The notes beneath the pieces were generated by a model. The model was not told the origin of the DNA. It saw nothing but the letters and a program-made list of their open reading frames with translations, and did no database searches. A stretch of 64,000 nucleotides of DNA from positions 1 through 64,000 of the forward strand of contig OZ252227.1 in the NCBI GenBank assembly GCA_965249175.1, written 5' to 3'. A program made the translations under genes and the position numbers. This document shows positions 1 to 8,879 of this stretch, piece after piece; the stretch's first letter is position 1, and every line of letters begins with the position of its first letter. This DNA comes from CAZYFH01 sp965249175 (GTDB taxonomy: Bacteria > Acidobacteriota > Vicinamibacteria > Vicinamibacterales > UBA8438).

Positions 1-3000
1 GCTGACGCCAATGGCCTCGCGAGCTTCGTCCCCCGGCGCGTCATCGAGCGCCTTGCCGAGGAGGGGCACGGGGACCCGCAGCCAGCCCGCGGTCGGTTCT
101 TCACGGCTCTGCTATTCGCCGACATCGTGGGCTTCACGCCGATTGCCCAGCGCCTGTCGTCGCTCGGCCCTGATGGTGTCGAGCGCCTCTCGCAGTTGCT
201 GAACGACTATTTCACACACGCGGTCGACCTGATCCTGCGCCACGGCGGCGACATCGTGTTCTTCAGCGGAGACGGTCTGCTCGTGCAATGGCCGTCGAAG
301 GACGAGCATTCGAGCGCGGCGACGCGGGCCGCCGTGCGCTGCGCCGAGTGGCTTCGGTTCGAGCTGGCCGATTTCTCGGGCGACGAAGGTATCCGGCTGA
401 GCCTCAAACTCGCCGTCGCGTCGGGAGCCGTTGCCGACTTTCATGTCGGTAGCCGCGCGCGCTGGGCGTACTTCGTTGCCGGGCCCGCTCTCGACTCGCT
501 TCTGAGCACCATGGACCAGGTCGCGTCGGGCGAGATCTTGCTGGCAAAGGATATCCACGGGGACCTGGACCCGCGGCTGCCCCTGGAGACGCTCCCCTCC
601 GGTGCGCTGCGACTCGCAGCGCGTCAGCTCGGGTCGCTCGACGACGTCGGCGATGTGATCGAGCCGCTGGCGCACGTGTCGGAGGAGTACGTGGGACGCT
701 ACGCCGCACCGGTCGTACGAGCGCGGCTGGCGGCTCGACAGGACGATTGGCTCGTGGACCTGCGGAGCGTATCGATCATCTTCCTCGGGATTCGCGACGT
801 CTCCTTCGACGGGGACGACGCCCTTGGGCGGATCCAGCGAGTCGTGGAGGTCGTCCAGCGCGTGCTGGGCGACCTCGAGGGAGCCTTCCAGAATCTGCTG
901 GTCGACGACAAGGGAACGGTGATCGTCGCCGCGTTCGGCCTGCCGCCCTTCGCACATGAGGACGACGCCGCCCGCGCGGCGCGCGCGGCACTCCTCGCGC
1001 GGGACGTGCTGAGCACGCTCGGCATCCTGTTCGGAATCGGCGTCACACGGGGGCGGGTGCTCTGTGGACCGCTGGGCGGCGCGCGGCGGCGCGAGTACAC
1101 CATGATCGGCGACGTCGTCAACCTGTGCGCTCGCTTGATGGCCACGGCCAGAGCGGGCGAGGTCCTTTGCGATCGAGCGACCGTAAGGGCGGCCGCAGAC
1201 GCGCTGGAGTTCGAGGCCTTGCCGGCGATTCTCGTGAAAGGGCACTCCGGGACGGTGCCGGTGTTCCACCCGCTGTGGACCGTCGAGAAGCGATCGACTC
1301 GTGGCGATCTGGGCACTCTCGTGGGTCGGCACCATGAACGCCGCCGATTAGCCCAGCATGTGGACGAGCTGCTCACGAGCGGTCGCGGCGGTCGGCTCTC
1401 GATCGAAGGCGAGGCCGGAGTCGGCAAGTCGCGCCTGCTGCACGGTGTGCGCCAGGACGCGAGCGACCGCGGCATCCGAATCCTGGCCGCCGATGCGGAT
1501 TCCATCGAACAGCGGACGCCCTACTTCGCCTGGCGGGCGGTGTTTGTCGAGCTGTTGGGGGATGATCCCACGCGGAGCCGTGGCGAGCGGCTGGAGTACC
1601 TCACGGCTGTCCTGTCACCTGACGAACAGCTGCTGCGCCTGGCGCCGCTCTTGAGCCCGCTTCTCTCTCTCGATGTTCCAGACAACGACATCACGGCACA
1701 GATGACGGGAGAAGTACGCGCGGACAATACGAGTGAGCTGCTACTGGGCGTGCTGGCGCGTCGGCTGGAGGGCCCGGCGTTGCTGGTGATCGAGGATCTC
1801 CACTGGCTGGATTCGGCGTCCAGTGGCCTCCTTCGCGAGCTCTGCGATCGGTTGCCCTCCCTCCTCGTGGTCGCCAGTACGCGACCTCCCGAGAGCGCCG
1901 ATCCCTCGGGCGGCCTTGCGGCGCTGCTCCGGGAGGGGGACTTCGACCGGATCGTCCTGCCACCATTCGATCTGGAGGAGACGCGCGCGCTCGTCCGCGC
2001 CAGCCTCGCGGTCGACGACGTGCCGACCGCGATCGCCGAGGCGATCCGGGCGAAGGCGGGAGGCAATCCCTTTTTCACCGAGGAGCTCGCTCTCGCGATG
2101 CGGGAGTCCGGTGCGCTCGTCACGGAACGCGGCGGGCTGCGGCTGCGCGACGTGGTGGACGCGCCGCTGCCCGACACCCTCCAGGGCGTCGTGACCAGTC
2201 GCATCGACCGGCTCCTGTCCTCCGAGCAGCTCACGGTCAAGGTCGCCAGCGTCATCGGACGCACGTTCGCGTTCACCGTGTTGCGTGACGTACACCCGGT
2301 CGAGGACCGCGGGGTCCTGCTGCGACATGATGTGGACGCCCTGGAGCGAACCGACATCACGCGCCTCCTAAACCCCGAGCCCGATCTCGAGTGGATCTTC
2401 AAGCACATCGTCACCCAGGAGGCGGCCTACGCCCTGTTGCCCTACGCCCAGCGACGGCAACTCCACCGAGCCGTGGCCAAGTGGGTCGAAGGTCAGCACG
2501 TGGCAGACCTGGATCCGGTACTGCCCCTCCTGGCTCATCACTGGTCGCGGGCCGAGTCGCACCCTGAGGCGATCGGCTACCTCGAGCGTGCGGCCGAGCA
2601 ATCGCTGCGGTCGGGGGGCTACCCCGAGGCGATTCGCTTCCTCAACCAGGCGGAGGAGATCGCGGACCGGACGGATGCGAGGGTGGAAGAGCTGCGGCGC
2701 CTGCGCTGGGCGAGACAGCTCGGCGACGCCCATCTGCGCATGGGCGACGCGGTCGGCAGCCAGCCGCATCTGGAGCGGGTTCTGGAGGGGCTCGGGCGCC
2801 CCGTACCCAAGGGCGCAGCGGCGCAGGGTCGACGGGTGTTGCGGGAGGTGGCGATTCAGTTCGCGCAGCGGCTCTGGCCGAGCCGGTTCTCTGGATCGGC
2901 GAGAGATTCGGCGCGCGCGACGGAGGAGTCCCTCGCGAACGAGCACCTGGCCCAGGTCAGCTTCTTCACAGACCAGATGGTGCTCGGCCTAGGATGCATC

Positions 3001-4065
3001 TTCCGTAGCATCAACGTCGGGGAGCGGGTGGGTCCGTCGCCTCTGCTCGCCCGTTCTCTCAGCCTGGTTAGCACCACCTGGGGAATCCTCGGCCTGCAGC
3101 GCATCGCGACCTATTACGCGCGTCTCGGTCGAGAAATGGATGCCCGGTACGGGAATCTGGCGGATCGGACCCTGGCGCACGTGCACTTCGTGCTGCGCCT
3201 GGGGAGCCTCGCGCGATGGTCGGAGGCACTCGGGTTCGCGGACGCCGGACTCGCAATGGCGGTGGAGATCGGCGATCAGCGGCGGTGGCGCGATCACCAG
3301 TGCCTGATCGCCATCTGCGCGGAGCACCAGGGAGATCTGGACCGGGCGGGTCGCGCTCTCGTCTCCGTGATGGAAGCCCTCGAGCGGGAGGACGAGCCGC
3401 AACTTCACTGCTGGACCCTGTGCGGTTTCGGGGAGATCGCGGCGCGGCGCGGCGAGCTCGACAAGGCCGTTGAATACGGAGAGGCGGCGCGAGGACTGCT
3501 CGACGCGTGCAGCGTATCCGAGCGGATCTGGGTCCACGGGAACCGGGCCCATGCCTACCTCCACCTCCGCGCGTCGGACGAGGCGCTCGGCGCGGCGCGA
3601 GAGGCGCTTGCGGCGATGCGCTCCACCCCGCCGATGCGCTTCGCCGCGCTCGAGGGCTACGCGGGAGCCACGGAAACCCTCGTCGCGCATCTGCAGGATC
3701 ACCGGTCGGAGAGGCGCGCGCGCCGCGAGGCGCGTCAGGCTCTCGCCCGTCTCGCCGCCTTCGCCCGGAGCTTCCCGTTGGCCCGACCGCGCCTCGCGCT
3801 GCTTCGCGGCCGCTACGCGGTCGCGCGGGGGCGGCTCAGGCAGGGTCGACACCAGTTGTCGTGCGGCCTCGCACTCGCGCGTCTCTGCCGCATGCCGTAC
3901 GACGAGGTGCTCGCGCTCGAGGCGCTCGCGCGGGTGGCGGAGCCCGGTCAACGCGACCGCGCGGCGCTGCTCGCCGAGTCCGCCCGTCTCTGGGAGCAAC
4001 TCGGGGCGCCGCAGCGCGCCGCCGCCGCCCGCGCCGATGTCCGCACATCGGCCGACGCGGGCTAG
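1..4065 (+). CDS. Soluble-adenylyl-cyclase-like protein: two cyclase domains, AAA ATPase and TPR region (5' end outside window)
   Basis: The frame is open from base 1, so the start lies upstream of the window. A class III nucleotide cyclase domain opens at codons 39-46 with the metal-site motif FADIVGFT and has a second acidic motif, FFSGDGLL. A second cyclase-like domain (about codons 255-415) keeps IGDVVNLCARL but has FLGI where the metal Asp should be, so it is probably degenerate. A P-loop ATPase follows, with Walker A GEAGVGKS (about codon 470) and Walker B LLVIEDLHWLD (about 595). The last 500 residues are helical, TPR-like. The order C1-C2-ATPase-TPR is that of soluble adenylyl cyclases, so it probably makes cAMP in the cytoplasm in response to a bound signal. 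The TAG stop sits in the CTAG at the left end of the adjacent IS, so the natural C-terminus may be altered. Confidence 0.85.
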   Translation, partial: ADANGLASFVPRRVIERLAEEGHGDPQPARGRFFTALLFADIVGFTPIAQRLSSLGPDGVERLSQLLNDYFTHAVDLILRHGGDIVFFSGDGLLVQWPSKDEHSSAATRAAVRCAEWLRFELADFSGDEGIRLSLKLAVASGAVADFHVGSRARWAYFVAGPALDSLLSTMDQVASGEILLAKDIHGDLDPRLPLETLPSGALRLAARQLGSLDDVGDVIEPLAHVSEEYVGRYAAPVVRARLAARQDDWLVDLRSVSIIFLGIRDVSFDGDDALGRIQRVVEVVQRVLGDLEGAFQNLLVDDKGTVIVAAFGLPPFAHEDDAARAARAALLARDVLSTLGILFGIGVTRGRVLCGPLGGARRREYTMIGDVVNLCARLMATARAGEVLCDRATVRAAADALEFEALPAILVKGHSGTVPVFHPLWTVEKRSTRGDLGTLVGRHHERRRLAQHVDELLTSGRGGRLSIEGEAGVGKSRLLHGVRQDASDRGIRILAADADSIEQRTPYFAWRAVFVELLGDDPTRSRGERLEYLTAVLSPDEQLLRLAPLLSPLLSLDVPDNDITAQMTGEVRADNTSELLLGVLARRLEGPALLVIEDLHWLDSASSGLLRELCDRLPSLLVVASTRPPESADPSGGLAALLREGDFDRIVLPPFDLEETRALVRASLAVDDVPTAIAEAIRAKAGGNPFFTEELALAMRESGALVTERGGLRLRDVVDAPLPDTLQGVVTSRIDRLLSSEQLTVKVASVIGRTFAFTVLRDVHPVEDRGVLLRHDVDALERTDITRLLNPEPDLEWIFKHIVTQEAAYALLPYAQRRQLHRAVAKWVEGQHVADLDPVLPLLAHHWSRAESHPEAIGYLERAAEQSLRSGGYPEAIRFLNQAEEIADRTDARVEELRRLRWARQLGDAHLRMGDAVGSQPHLERVLEGLGRPVPKGAAAQGRRVLREVAIQFAQRLWPSRFSGSARDSARATEESLANEHLAQVSFFTDQMVLGLGCIFRSINVGERVGPSPLLARSLSLVSTTWGILGLQRIATYYARLGREMDARYGNLADRTLAHVHFVLRLGSLARWSEALGFADAGLAMAVEIGDQRRWRDHQCLIAICAEHQGDLDRAGRALVSVMEALEREDEPQLHCWTLCGFGEIAARRGELDKAVEYGEAARGLLDACSVSERIWVHGNRAHAYLHLRASDEALGAAREALAAMRSTPPMRFAALEGYAGATETLVAHLQDHRSERRARREARQALARLAAFARSFPLARPRLALLRGRYAVARGRLRQGRHQLSCGLALARLCRMPYDEVLALEALARVAEPGQRDRAALLAESARLWEQLGAPQRAAAARADVRTSADAG

Positions 4066-5468
4066 CAGCCCGTGGTGAAAACGCCCTTTCGTAGGTCGAG
4101 GGGCATGTGTTCGTGACACCGTGTCATAAGGTCGAGAAACGACGAGTGCGGCAGATCTTGCGCATCTCGCGCCCACGCGGGCGATACGAGGGTCCAGAGG
4201 CGGCCAAGATCAGCGATCAAGGCCTCGAAGACGGCGACCGCGCGGCCTTGGAGGCTCCGCGGCGTGCCGACGCCCGTCAGCTGCCGCATGAGGAGCCCAA
4301 GATTGAACCCGCAGACGTGCACAAGCACGCGCTTGAGGATGTTGGGATGCCCACGCAGATGCACCCGGCGCAGCCGCCCGGTCTCGTAGAGATGCGCGTT
4401 GGGGCGTTCGAGCAACTCGCCCCGCCGTCGCAGCAGCCGTTGCCCACGCGTGCCCCGAATGCGCCGACGGTTCGCGTACACGGCGTCGCGCGCCGCCGCC
4501 TTGCCTGTCCAGTTGCGTCGCCCGCGGTCCGGCTCCGAAACATAACTGCGCACGCCGAGCGCGGCGAACGCCACCATCGTCTCGTTACTGTGATACCCCT
4601 TGTCCCCGACGACCTCGGCGATACCGGCGCCGGCCGGCAGGACGGCTTCGACGTGGTCGGCCGCCGTGATCAGGGTCTCGACCATCGTCGTCGTATCGCC
4701 GTCGTCGGCATCCTGCACGGTGACGCCGACGATGGCCCCCGTCTCCAGGTCCACCGCATGCTCCGCGGTGTGCGCCAAGTGCGTGCGCCCGTCCTTCAGC
4801 TTCGTGATCTTCGCGTCCGGATCCTGCGGATGCGTCCAGTCGTCGTTGGAGCCTTTCTTCTTCCGTTTCCGGTCGAACCGGGCCAGCTCAGCGCGGGTCG
4901 GCGTGACGATGCCGGACGCCTCGGCCAGCCCGGTCAGAAACGCCTCGTAGCCTTCGCCCGTGTCCCGGCGCACGATACTCCGCAATGCGGCGTTCGCTTC
5001 CAACGTCGTGGCATCGATGCCGAGGGTCCGCCCGGTCACGAGCTGGGCGTCGGCCAGTTGCTGCAGCACCCACGTGAACACCGCTTGATGGGTCTCGACG
5101 TCGATCAGGCGCCGGGTGCGCGACAGCGTCGAGTGATCCGGCGGCGCCTCGTGCAGCTCGAGGTCCAGAAACTGCCGGATGCTCAGCGAATCGGCCGCCC
5201 GCCACGCGATCGCCCGCTCCGAGTCCAGCCCTTCGAAGTAGCCGAGCATCAGCAGCCGGAAGTACCGCCCCGGCGCCAGACTCGGACGACCGACGCCGTC
5301 CGCGTAGAACGGCGCGCATTGCGCCTCGACGAACGCGTCGAAGCCCGTGTCATCGAGGATCCGATTCAATCGCTGATAGAACGGATGCGCCGCACTGCGA
5401 GGCAGGTCGCTGGTGGGAACCCACATCGATGCTTGCCGCGCCCGGCGTCGTCGTTTGCCCATCGCCAT
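4062..5468 (-). CDS. DDE transposase of the IS1182/IS5-like element, copy 1
   Basis: 468 residues. The N-terminal region resembles the DUF772-type domain of IS4/IS5/IS1182 transposases (RYFRLLMLGYFEGL, then DHSTLSRTRR). Catalytic-core motifs are GIDATTLEANAA, VVGDKGYHSNE and the C-terminal RRGELLERPNAH region. The stop codon (TGC TAG) uses the terminal CTAG of the element, so the last codon is completed by the element/target boundary. It is intact and identical to the other two copies. Family assignment between IS1182 and IS5 is uncertain. Confidence 0.9.
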   Translation of the reverse strand: MAMGKRRRRARQASMWVPTSDLPRSAAHPFYQRLNRILDDTGFDAFVEAQCAPFYADGVGRPSLAPGRYFRLLMLGYFEGLDSERAIAWRAADSLSIRQFLDLELHEAPPDHSTLSRTRRLIDVETHQAVFTWVLQQLADAQLVTGRTLGIDATTLEANAALRSIVRRDTGEGYEAFLTGLAEASGIVTPTRAELARFDRKRKKKGSNDDWTHPQDPDAKITKLKDGRTHLAHTAEHAVDLETGAIVGVTVQDADDGDTTTMVETLITAADHVEAVLPAGAGIAEVVGDKGYHSNETMVAFAALGVRSYVSEPDRGRRNWTGKAAARDAVYANRRRIRGTRGQRLLRRRGELLERPNAHLYETGRLRRVHLRGHPNILKRVLVHVCGFNLGLLMRQLTGVGTPRSLQGRAVAVFEALIADLGRLWTLVSPAWARDAQDLPHSSFLDLMTRCHEHMPLDLRKGVFTTGC

Positions 5469-5537
5469 GCGCGACAGTGTAGTACGCGGGATCGATCGTG
5501 TCGATCCCTAATAGGGACTTTCACCACGGGCTGCTAG
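4062..5537 (-). mobile_element. IS1182/IS5-like insertion sequence, copy 1
   Basis: 1476 bp counting the CTAG at each end. The terminal inverted repeat is CTAGCAGCCCGTGGTGAAA at the left and its complement at the right. The same sequence recurs at 33976 and 53053. CTAG is present on both sides of every copy, so it is either a 4-bp target duplication (IS5-group elements prefer YTAR targets) or part of the repeat. The left CTAG forms the stop codon of the cyclase gene. Confidence 0.9.
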
Positions 5538-5552
5538 GAGTCCACCAGCGCT

Positions 5553-5717
5553 CTTAGGAGCCTGACCGACATAAGGTTGCCATCCGAACGCCGATGCATC
5601 CCGCCTGGCGGCGTTGCTCGCCGCTTACATACGCCCGGTATGCGCGCTCCTCGCGCCTTGCCAGCCGGGCGCCTCAGCGTCCAGAGTTGGCAACCTTATG
5701 TCGATCAGGGTCCTTAG
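5553..5717. repeat. MITE-like element with about 30-bp imperfect inverted repeats
   Basis: About 165 bp bounded by inverted arms that share the perfect core CGACATAAGGTTGCCA (left arm 5553-5582, right arm 5688-5717, a few mismatches outside the core). The interior is GC-rich and non-coding, with further short self-complementary stretches. The right arm contains the TAA stop of the neighbouring oxidoreductase gene. Either a miniature inverted-repeat transposable element or a large transcription-terminating hairpin would fit. I saw no second copy in the window. Confidence 0.55.
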
Positions 5718-7876
5718 ACGTCACCCTCGCCCGGAATGTCCTTTGGGAACCCGGAGATCGCCCGCGACGCCTGGAGACCAGCCATCGTCGCCGTTTCGAC
5801 GGCTGAGATGTTGAGCCCCGTGTCGATCCACGTCCCGGTAATCACGAGCCTCCCGAACCCGGATTCGCCGGCCTTGAGGCGCAGGTGCTGGGAGCCGGGC
5901 ACCGACAGCACGTAGCGCTCGACGGGGTCAATGTTGGCCCGCAGATACTGCGCCCGGAGTCTTTCCTCACCATGCAGCGCTTCCTCGACATACAGCTTCG
6001 ACCAGTCGAGGGTGTCAGGATGCTCGGCCTGCGTGCCCTTTGGAAACATCGGACCGGCGTTGTGGGTGAGAAACGATGAGGTGTTGCGCCAGACCCGTTG
6101 ATCCGCGTCGGGCTGGGTCTCACCCGGCTTGTCGACGAGCACACCGCAGCTGTAAGTGAGATTGCCGGGCACGTCGTCGGACCAGCGCTCTCGTTTCAGG
6201 AGGTGCGTGAAGTCGGCGATGCTCGAGTAGGGCTCGGCATAGGACCCCTGGACGACGGGTGACTCATCCCAGCCGACCTCCTCGATCGTCGGGATCATCC
6301 AGAGCTGAAGGGCCTGGGTCTGCACGCTCTCGATGGGCGGTGATGTGTGCGTCCCGTGGATCATCGCCTTCCAGGCGTCGCTCTTGTCGATGAGCTCCGC
6401 GCAAAGATAGGGGAGACACGCATGGGTCACGCCGAGCACGACGTGGTCGAAGTCGCGGCCTGCCTCGAGGACGAAGTCCCCCGGGTGATGCGGCCACAGG
6501 TCGGCCTGGCTGTACAGCTCGAGGTTGTAGCCCATATGCTCGAGCTCGTCTCCGCGGTCGATCTGTTCGTAGAGGGGTCGGCTCGGCCAGCAGGGGAGTC
6601 CCTTCACATCGTAGAGGGGCTCGTAAGAGTCACCGGTCAGTGCGACCTGGGGGTGTATGCGGATGCGGGCAATCGATCCGCCGGCATCGTCGAGCTCCAG
6701 CTTCTTCACCTGATGGAAGAACTTGAACGTGACCCCTCGTCGCGTCAACACCTCATAGAACGGTGCGAACACGGTGTCCCCCATTCCCGCTTGCATCTCG
6801 TAGACCATATGGCCCTTGTAGCCGAGGACGAGGCGTAGGGTCATGCGCAGGCTGGTCCCGGCTGCCAAGCTTGGCGCGTTCGTGTCGCCCTTCGCGTAGG
6901 CGAAAGAGGCGTCGTAGAGCGCCTGCACGGGCGGCGACCAGTAGGCCAAGTCGTTCGCGCGCTTCGCGTCCTCGCCGCGCACCGAGCGGTGTCGGAAGAG
7001 CCAGGCGCGAAACTCTTCGCCGTCTGCGCCGTCATAGCCGTGGCTGACCAGGCCGTCGCTCAGAATCCCCTTGACGCACGTCGCGCCCAGGTTGATGAAG
7101 ATCCACCGATGGCGCGAGTCGGCGTCGGTGGCGACATGGTCGCGCATCCGCCCCCACACCGCATTCACGGTCGCGTCAATCAAGAACGTGAGCAAGTGGT
7201 GATGGGAGGCTTTGTGCCTGCCGACGTCGCTGCCCAGATCGTCGACGAGGTGGAAGACCTGCTCCATCAGGTGTCCCACCGATAAGCGCTTCGACTGCAG
7301 CGGGGGGACACCGCCGCTGCCGAGCCCGTCCAGAATCGGGGACCACCAATGTTGGTGTGCGTGAATGGCCTCGTGCTCGTCGCCGCTGAGCACATCACTC
7401 GATCCGGGCCACTCGGAGATGGACCGTCGCATCCATTCGATGATGAGCGCGATGTAGCCCCAGGGGCTCGGGAAGGAACCCGGGTTCAAGTCGTTCTCGG
7501 GAAAGTGGAGGCGCCAGGGATGCCAGTCGCCGTCGACCTGCTCCTGGAAGACGGTCTGATCCTTTCCCTTGAAAGCGTCCGTCCACTTCTGGAGCGGCGC
7601 GCCCTCGGGACGGTCCAATTCCGCGTAGCACTGCTCCATCACGCGAAAGGCGTTGTCGTAGCATCCGAACCAGACGTGCAGGCCGTGTTCCTCGATGCGG
7701 TCGTGGTTGCGCCGATTCCGGCCGCTGGACCCCTTGCCCCCGAGGCGCCAGCCGATCTGATAGACCGTGACGTCGTAGCGTCCCTGCTGCGACGGATCCG
7801 TGAGTGCGAACGCCGCCGTCATGGCGGACACACCGCCACCGATGATGGTCACCTTTTCCGCTACGGAATCCGTCAT
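5714..7876 (-). CDS. FAD/NAD(P)-binding oxidoreductase (flavin amine oxidase / phytoene desaturase-like)
   Basis: 720 residues. The N-terminal Rossmann dinucleotide fold (IIGGGVSAMTAAFAL, about residues 10-25) is followed by the RLGGKGSSGRN signature typical of flavin-dependent desaturases and amine oxidases. The C-terminal GTWIDTGLN...AVETATMAG segment matches the second FAD-contact region of that fold. The substrate is unknown. It is the last gene of a minus-strand operon, starting 1 base after the stop of the decarboxylase-like gene. It is clearly paralogous to the split gene at 8880-12343 (shared GMGDVVFAP/GMGDTVFAP and DVKGLPCWP motifs), so the two may act as a pair or in consecutive steps. 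No signal peptide is seen. Confidence 0.8.
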   Translation of the reverse strand: MTDSVAEKVTIIGGGVSAMTAAFALTDPSQQGRYDVTVYQIGWRLGGKGSSGRNRRNHDRIEEHGLHVWFGCYDNAFRVMEQCYAELDRPEGAPLQKWTDAFKGKDQTVFQEQVDGDWHPWRLHFPENDLNPGSFPSPWGYIALIIEWMRRSISEWPGSSDVLSGDEHEAIHAHQHWWSPILDGLGSGGVPPLQSKRLSVGHLMEQVFHLVDDLGSDVGRHKASHHHLLTFLIDATVNAVWGRMRDHVATDADSRHRWIFINLGATCVKGILSDGLVSHGYDGADGEEFRAWLFRHRSVRGEDAKRANDLAYWSPPVQALYDASFAYAKGDTNAPSLAAGTSLRMTLRLVLGYKGHMVYEMQAGMGDTVFAPFYEVLTRRGVTFKFFHQVKKLELDDAGGSIARIRIHPQVALTGDSYEPLYDVKGLPCWPSRPLYEQIDRGDELEHMGYNLELYSQADLWPHHPGDFVLEAGRDFDHVVLGVTHACLPYLCAELIDKSDAWKAMIHGTHTSPPIESVQTQALQLWMIPTIEEVGWDESPVVQGSYAEPYSSIADFTHLLKRERWSDDVPGNLTYSCGVLVDKPGETQPDADQRVWRNTSSFLTHNAGPMFPKGTQAEHPDTLDWSKLYVEEALHGEERLRAQYLRANIDPVERYVLSVPGSQHLRLKAGESGFGRLVITGTWIDTGLNISAVETATMAGLQASRAISGFPKDIPGEGDV

Positions 7877-7877
7877 G

Positions 7878-8837
7878 TCAGCCCTCCGCCTGCCAGACCA
7901 CGTTGCCCCCGTTCATGGTGAACGCCATCTCCGCATCGAAGACCATCCGGGCCGACTGGCTGGAAATGCCCAGCTCCTGCTCGATGGGATGACTGTCCAT
8001 CTGATGCAGCACGAAGTCGTAGTCGTTCTCGAGTTGGAAACCAGAGAACTGGTCGATGGTCGCATCGGCCTCGACGATTGCCTGGTAGACGCAGCCGTCG
8101 GAAGAAGCCGCATCTCGGAACTGCTTGAGGAAGACCAGCGGCATCCTCTTGTGGAGCAGCAGATCGAGGAGCTCGCGGAAGAGCCCCAGGCCGGGGATCG
8201 TCACGGTGTCGCCGGCGCCGAACGCCGTGTGCAGCGCGCGCGCCGCGTGCTCTACCGTGGGCCAGGCCGCGCCGATCGTGCGTGACTGGTTCGGGTCGGC
8301 CGGGTTGAGATCGATCAGCCGGTGACGCTCGATGTGGGTCTCTGGCGAGTAATGGATCGCTCCGAACGTATCGAGCGTGAAGGGGCCGGGTGGACCTCCG
8401 GCGTCTGGCATCGTCGACCAGCCCAGCTCCTTGAAGAAGCCGAACACGTCGCGGCCGGATACGATCGCCACGGGATTGTCGTTCCAGATGTACGGCACGA
8501 GCCACGCGACGTGGTCCACCACTGTGATGGGACCGTGCTTTCGGAGTCGCGCAACGGGAATCCAAAACACCGCTTCGCGCTCGGAGCCGTATCCCATCTG
8601 CGTGTATTCCTTGAAGACGCCCTTCGCGGTGTAGACGAAGCTCAGCATGGCGTGAGAGGCAAACGCCGCGTACTGCACCGCGCCCGCGGCGGGCTGATTC
8701 AGCACCTTGTCGACATAGGCCGCCGTCTTGTCTCGGGCGGCGTCGAGGATGAAGCCGTGGATCTGGACGCCCGTGAACGACGACGGGGCAGGATACGACT
8801 GCATCCCGCCGTGGGACACGAATTTGGGGGCGATCAT
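7878..8837 (-). CDS. Acetoacetate-decarboxylase-like protein
   Basis: 319 residues. The central segment YIWNDNPVAIVSGRDVFGF followed by FKELG resembles the acetoacetate decarboxylase superfamily motif (a bound-substrate loop ending in GREIWGFPK). The match is by eye and weak, and I cannot confirm the catalytic lysine. It sits between two paralogous FAD oxidoreductases, 1 base from the downstream gene and about 40 bases after the upstream one, so all three are probably co-transcribed. No signal peptide or membrane segment is visible, so it is likely cytoplasmic. A role processing the oxidoreductase substrate is inference. Confidence 0.45.
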   Translation of the reverse strand: MIAPKFVSHGGMQSYPAPSSFTGVQIHGFILDAARDKTAAYVDKVLNQPAAGAVQYAAFASHAMLSFVYTAKGVFKEYTQMGYGSEREAVFWIPVARLRKHGPITVVDHVAWLVPYIWNDNPVAIVSGRDVFGFFKELGWSTMPDAGGPPGPFTLDTFGAIHYSPETHIERHRLIDLNPADPNQSRTIGAAWPTVEHAARALHTAFGAGDTVTIPGLGLFRELLDLLLHKRMPLVFLKQFRDAASSDGCVYQAIVEADATIDQFSGFQLENDYDFVLHQMDSHPIEQELGISSQSARMVFDAEMAFTMNGGNVVWQAEG

Positions 8838-8879
8838 GGAAGCTCCTGCATGCCAGTGTCGTGTCTGAGAGACACGACG

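Noticed and set aside
4107..5537. Long plus-strand frames opposite the IS1182/IS5-like transposases (476 codons, repeated three times)
   Set aside because: They are antisense shadows of a GC-rich transposase gene: low-complexity Arg/Pro/Gln composition, no domain motifs.
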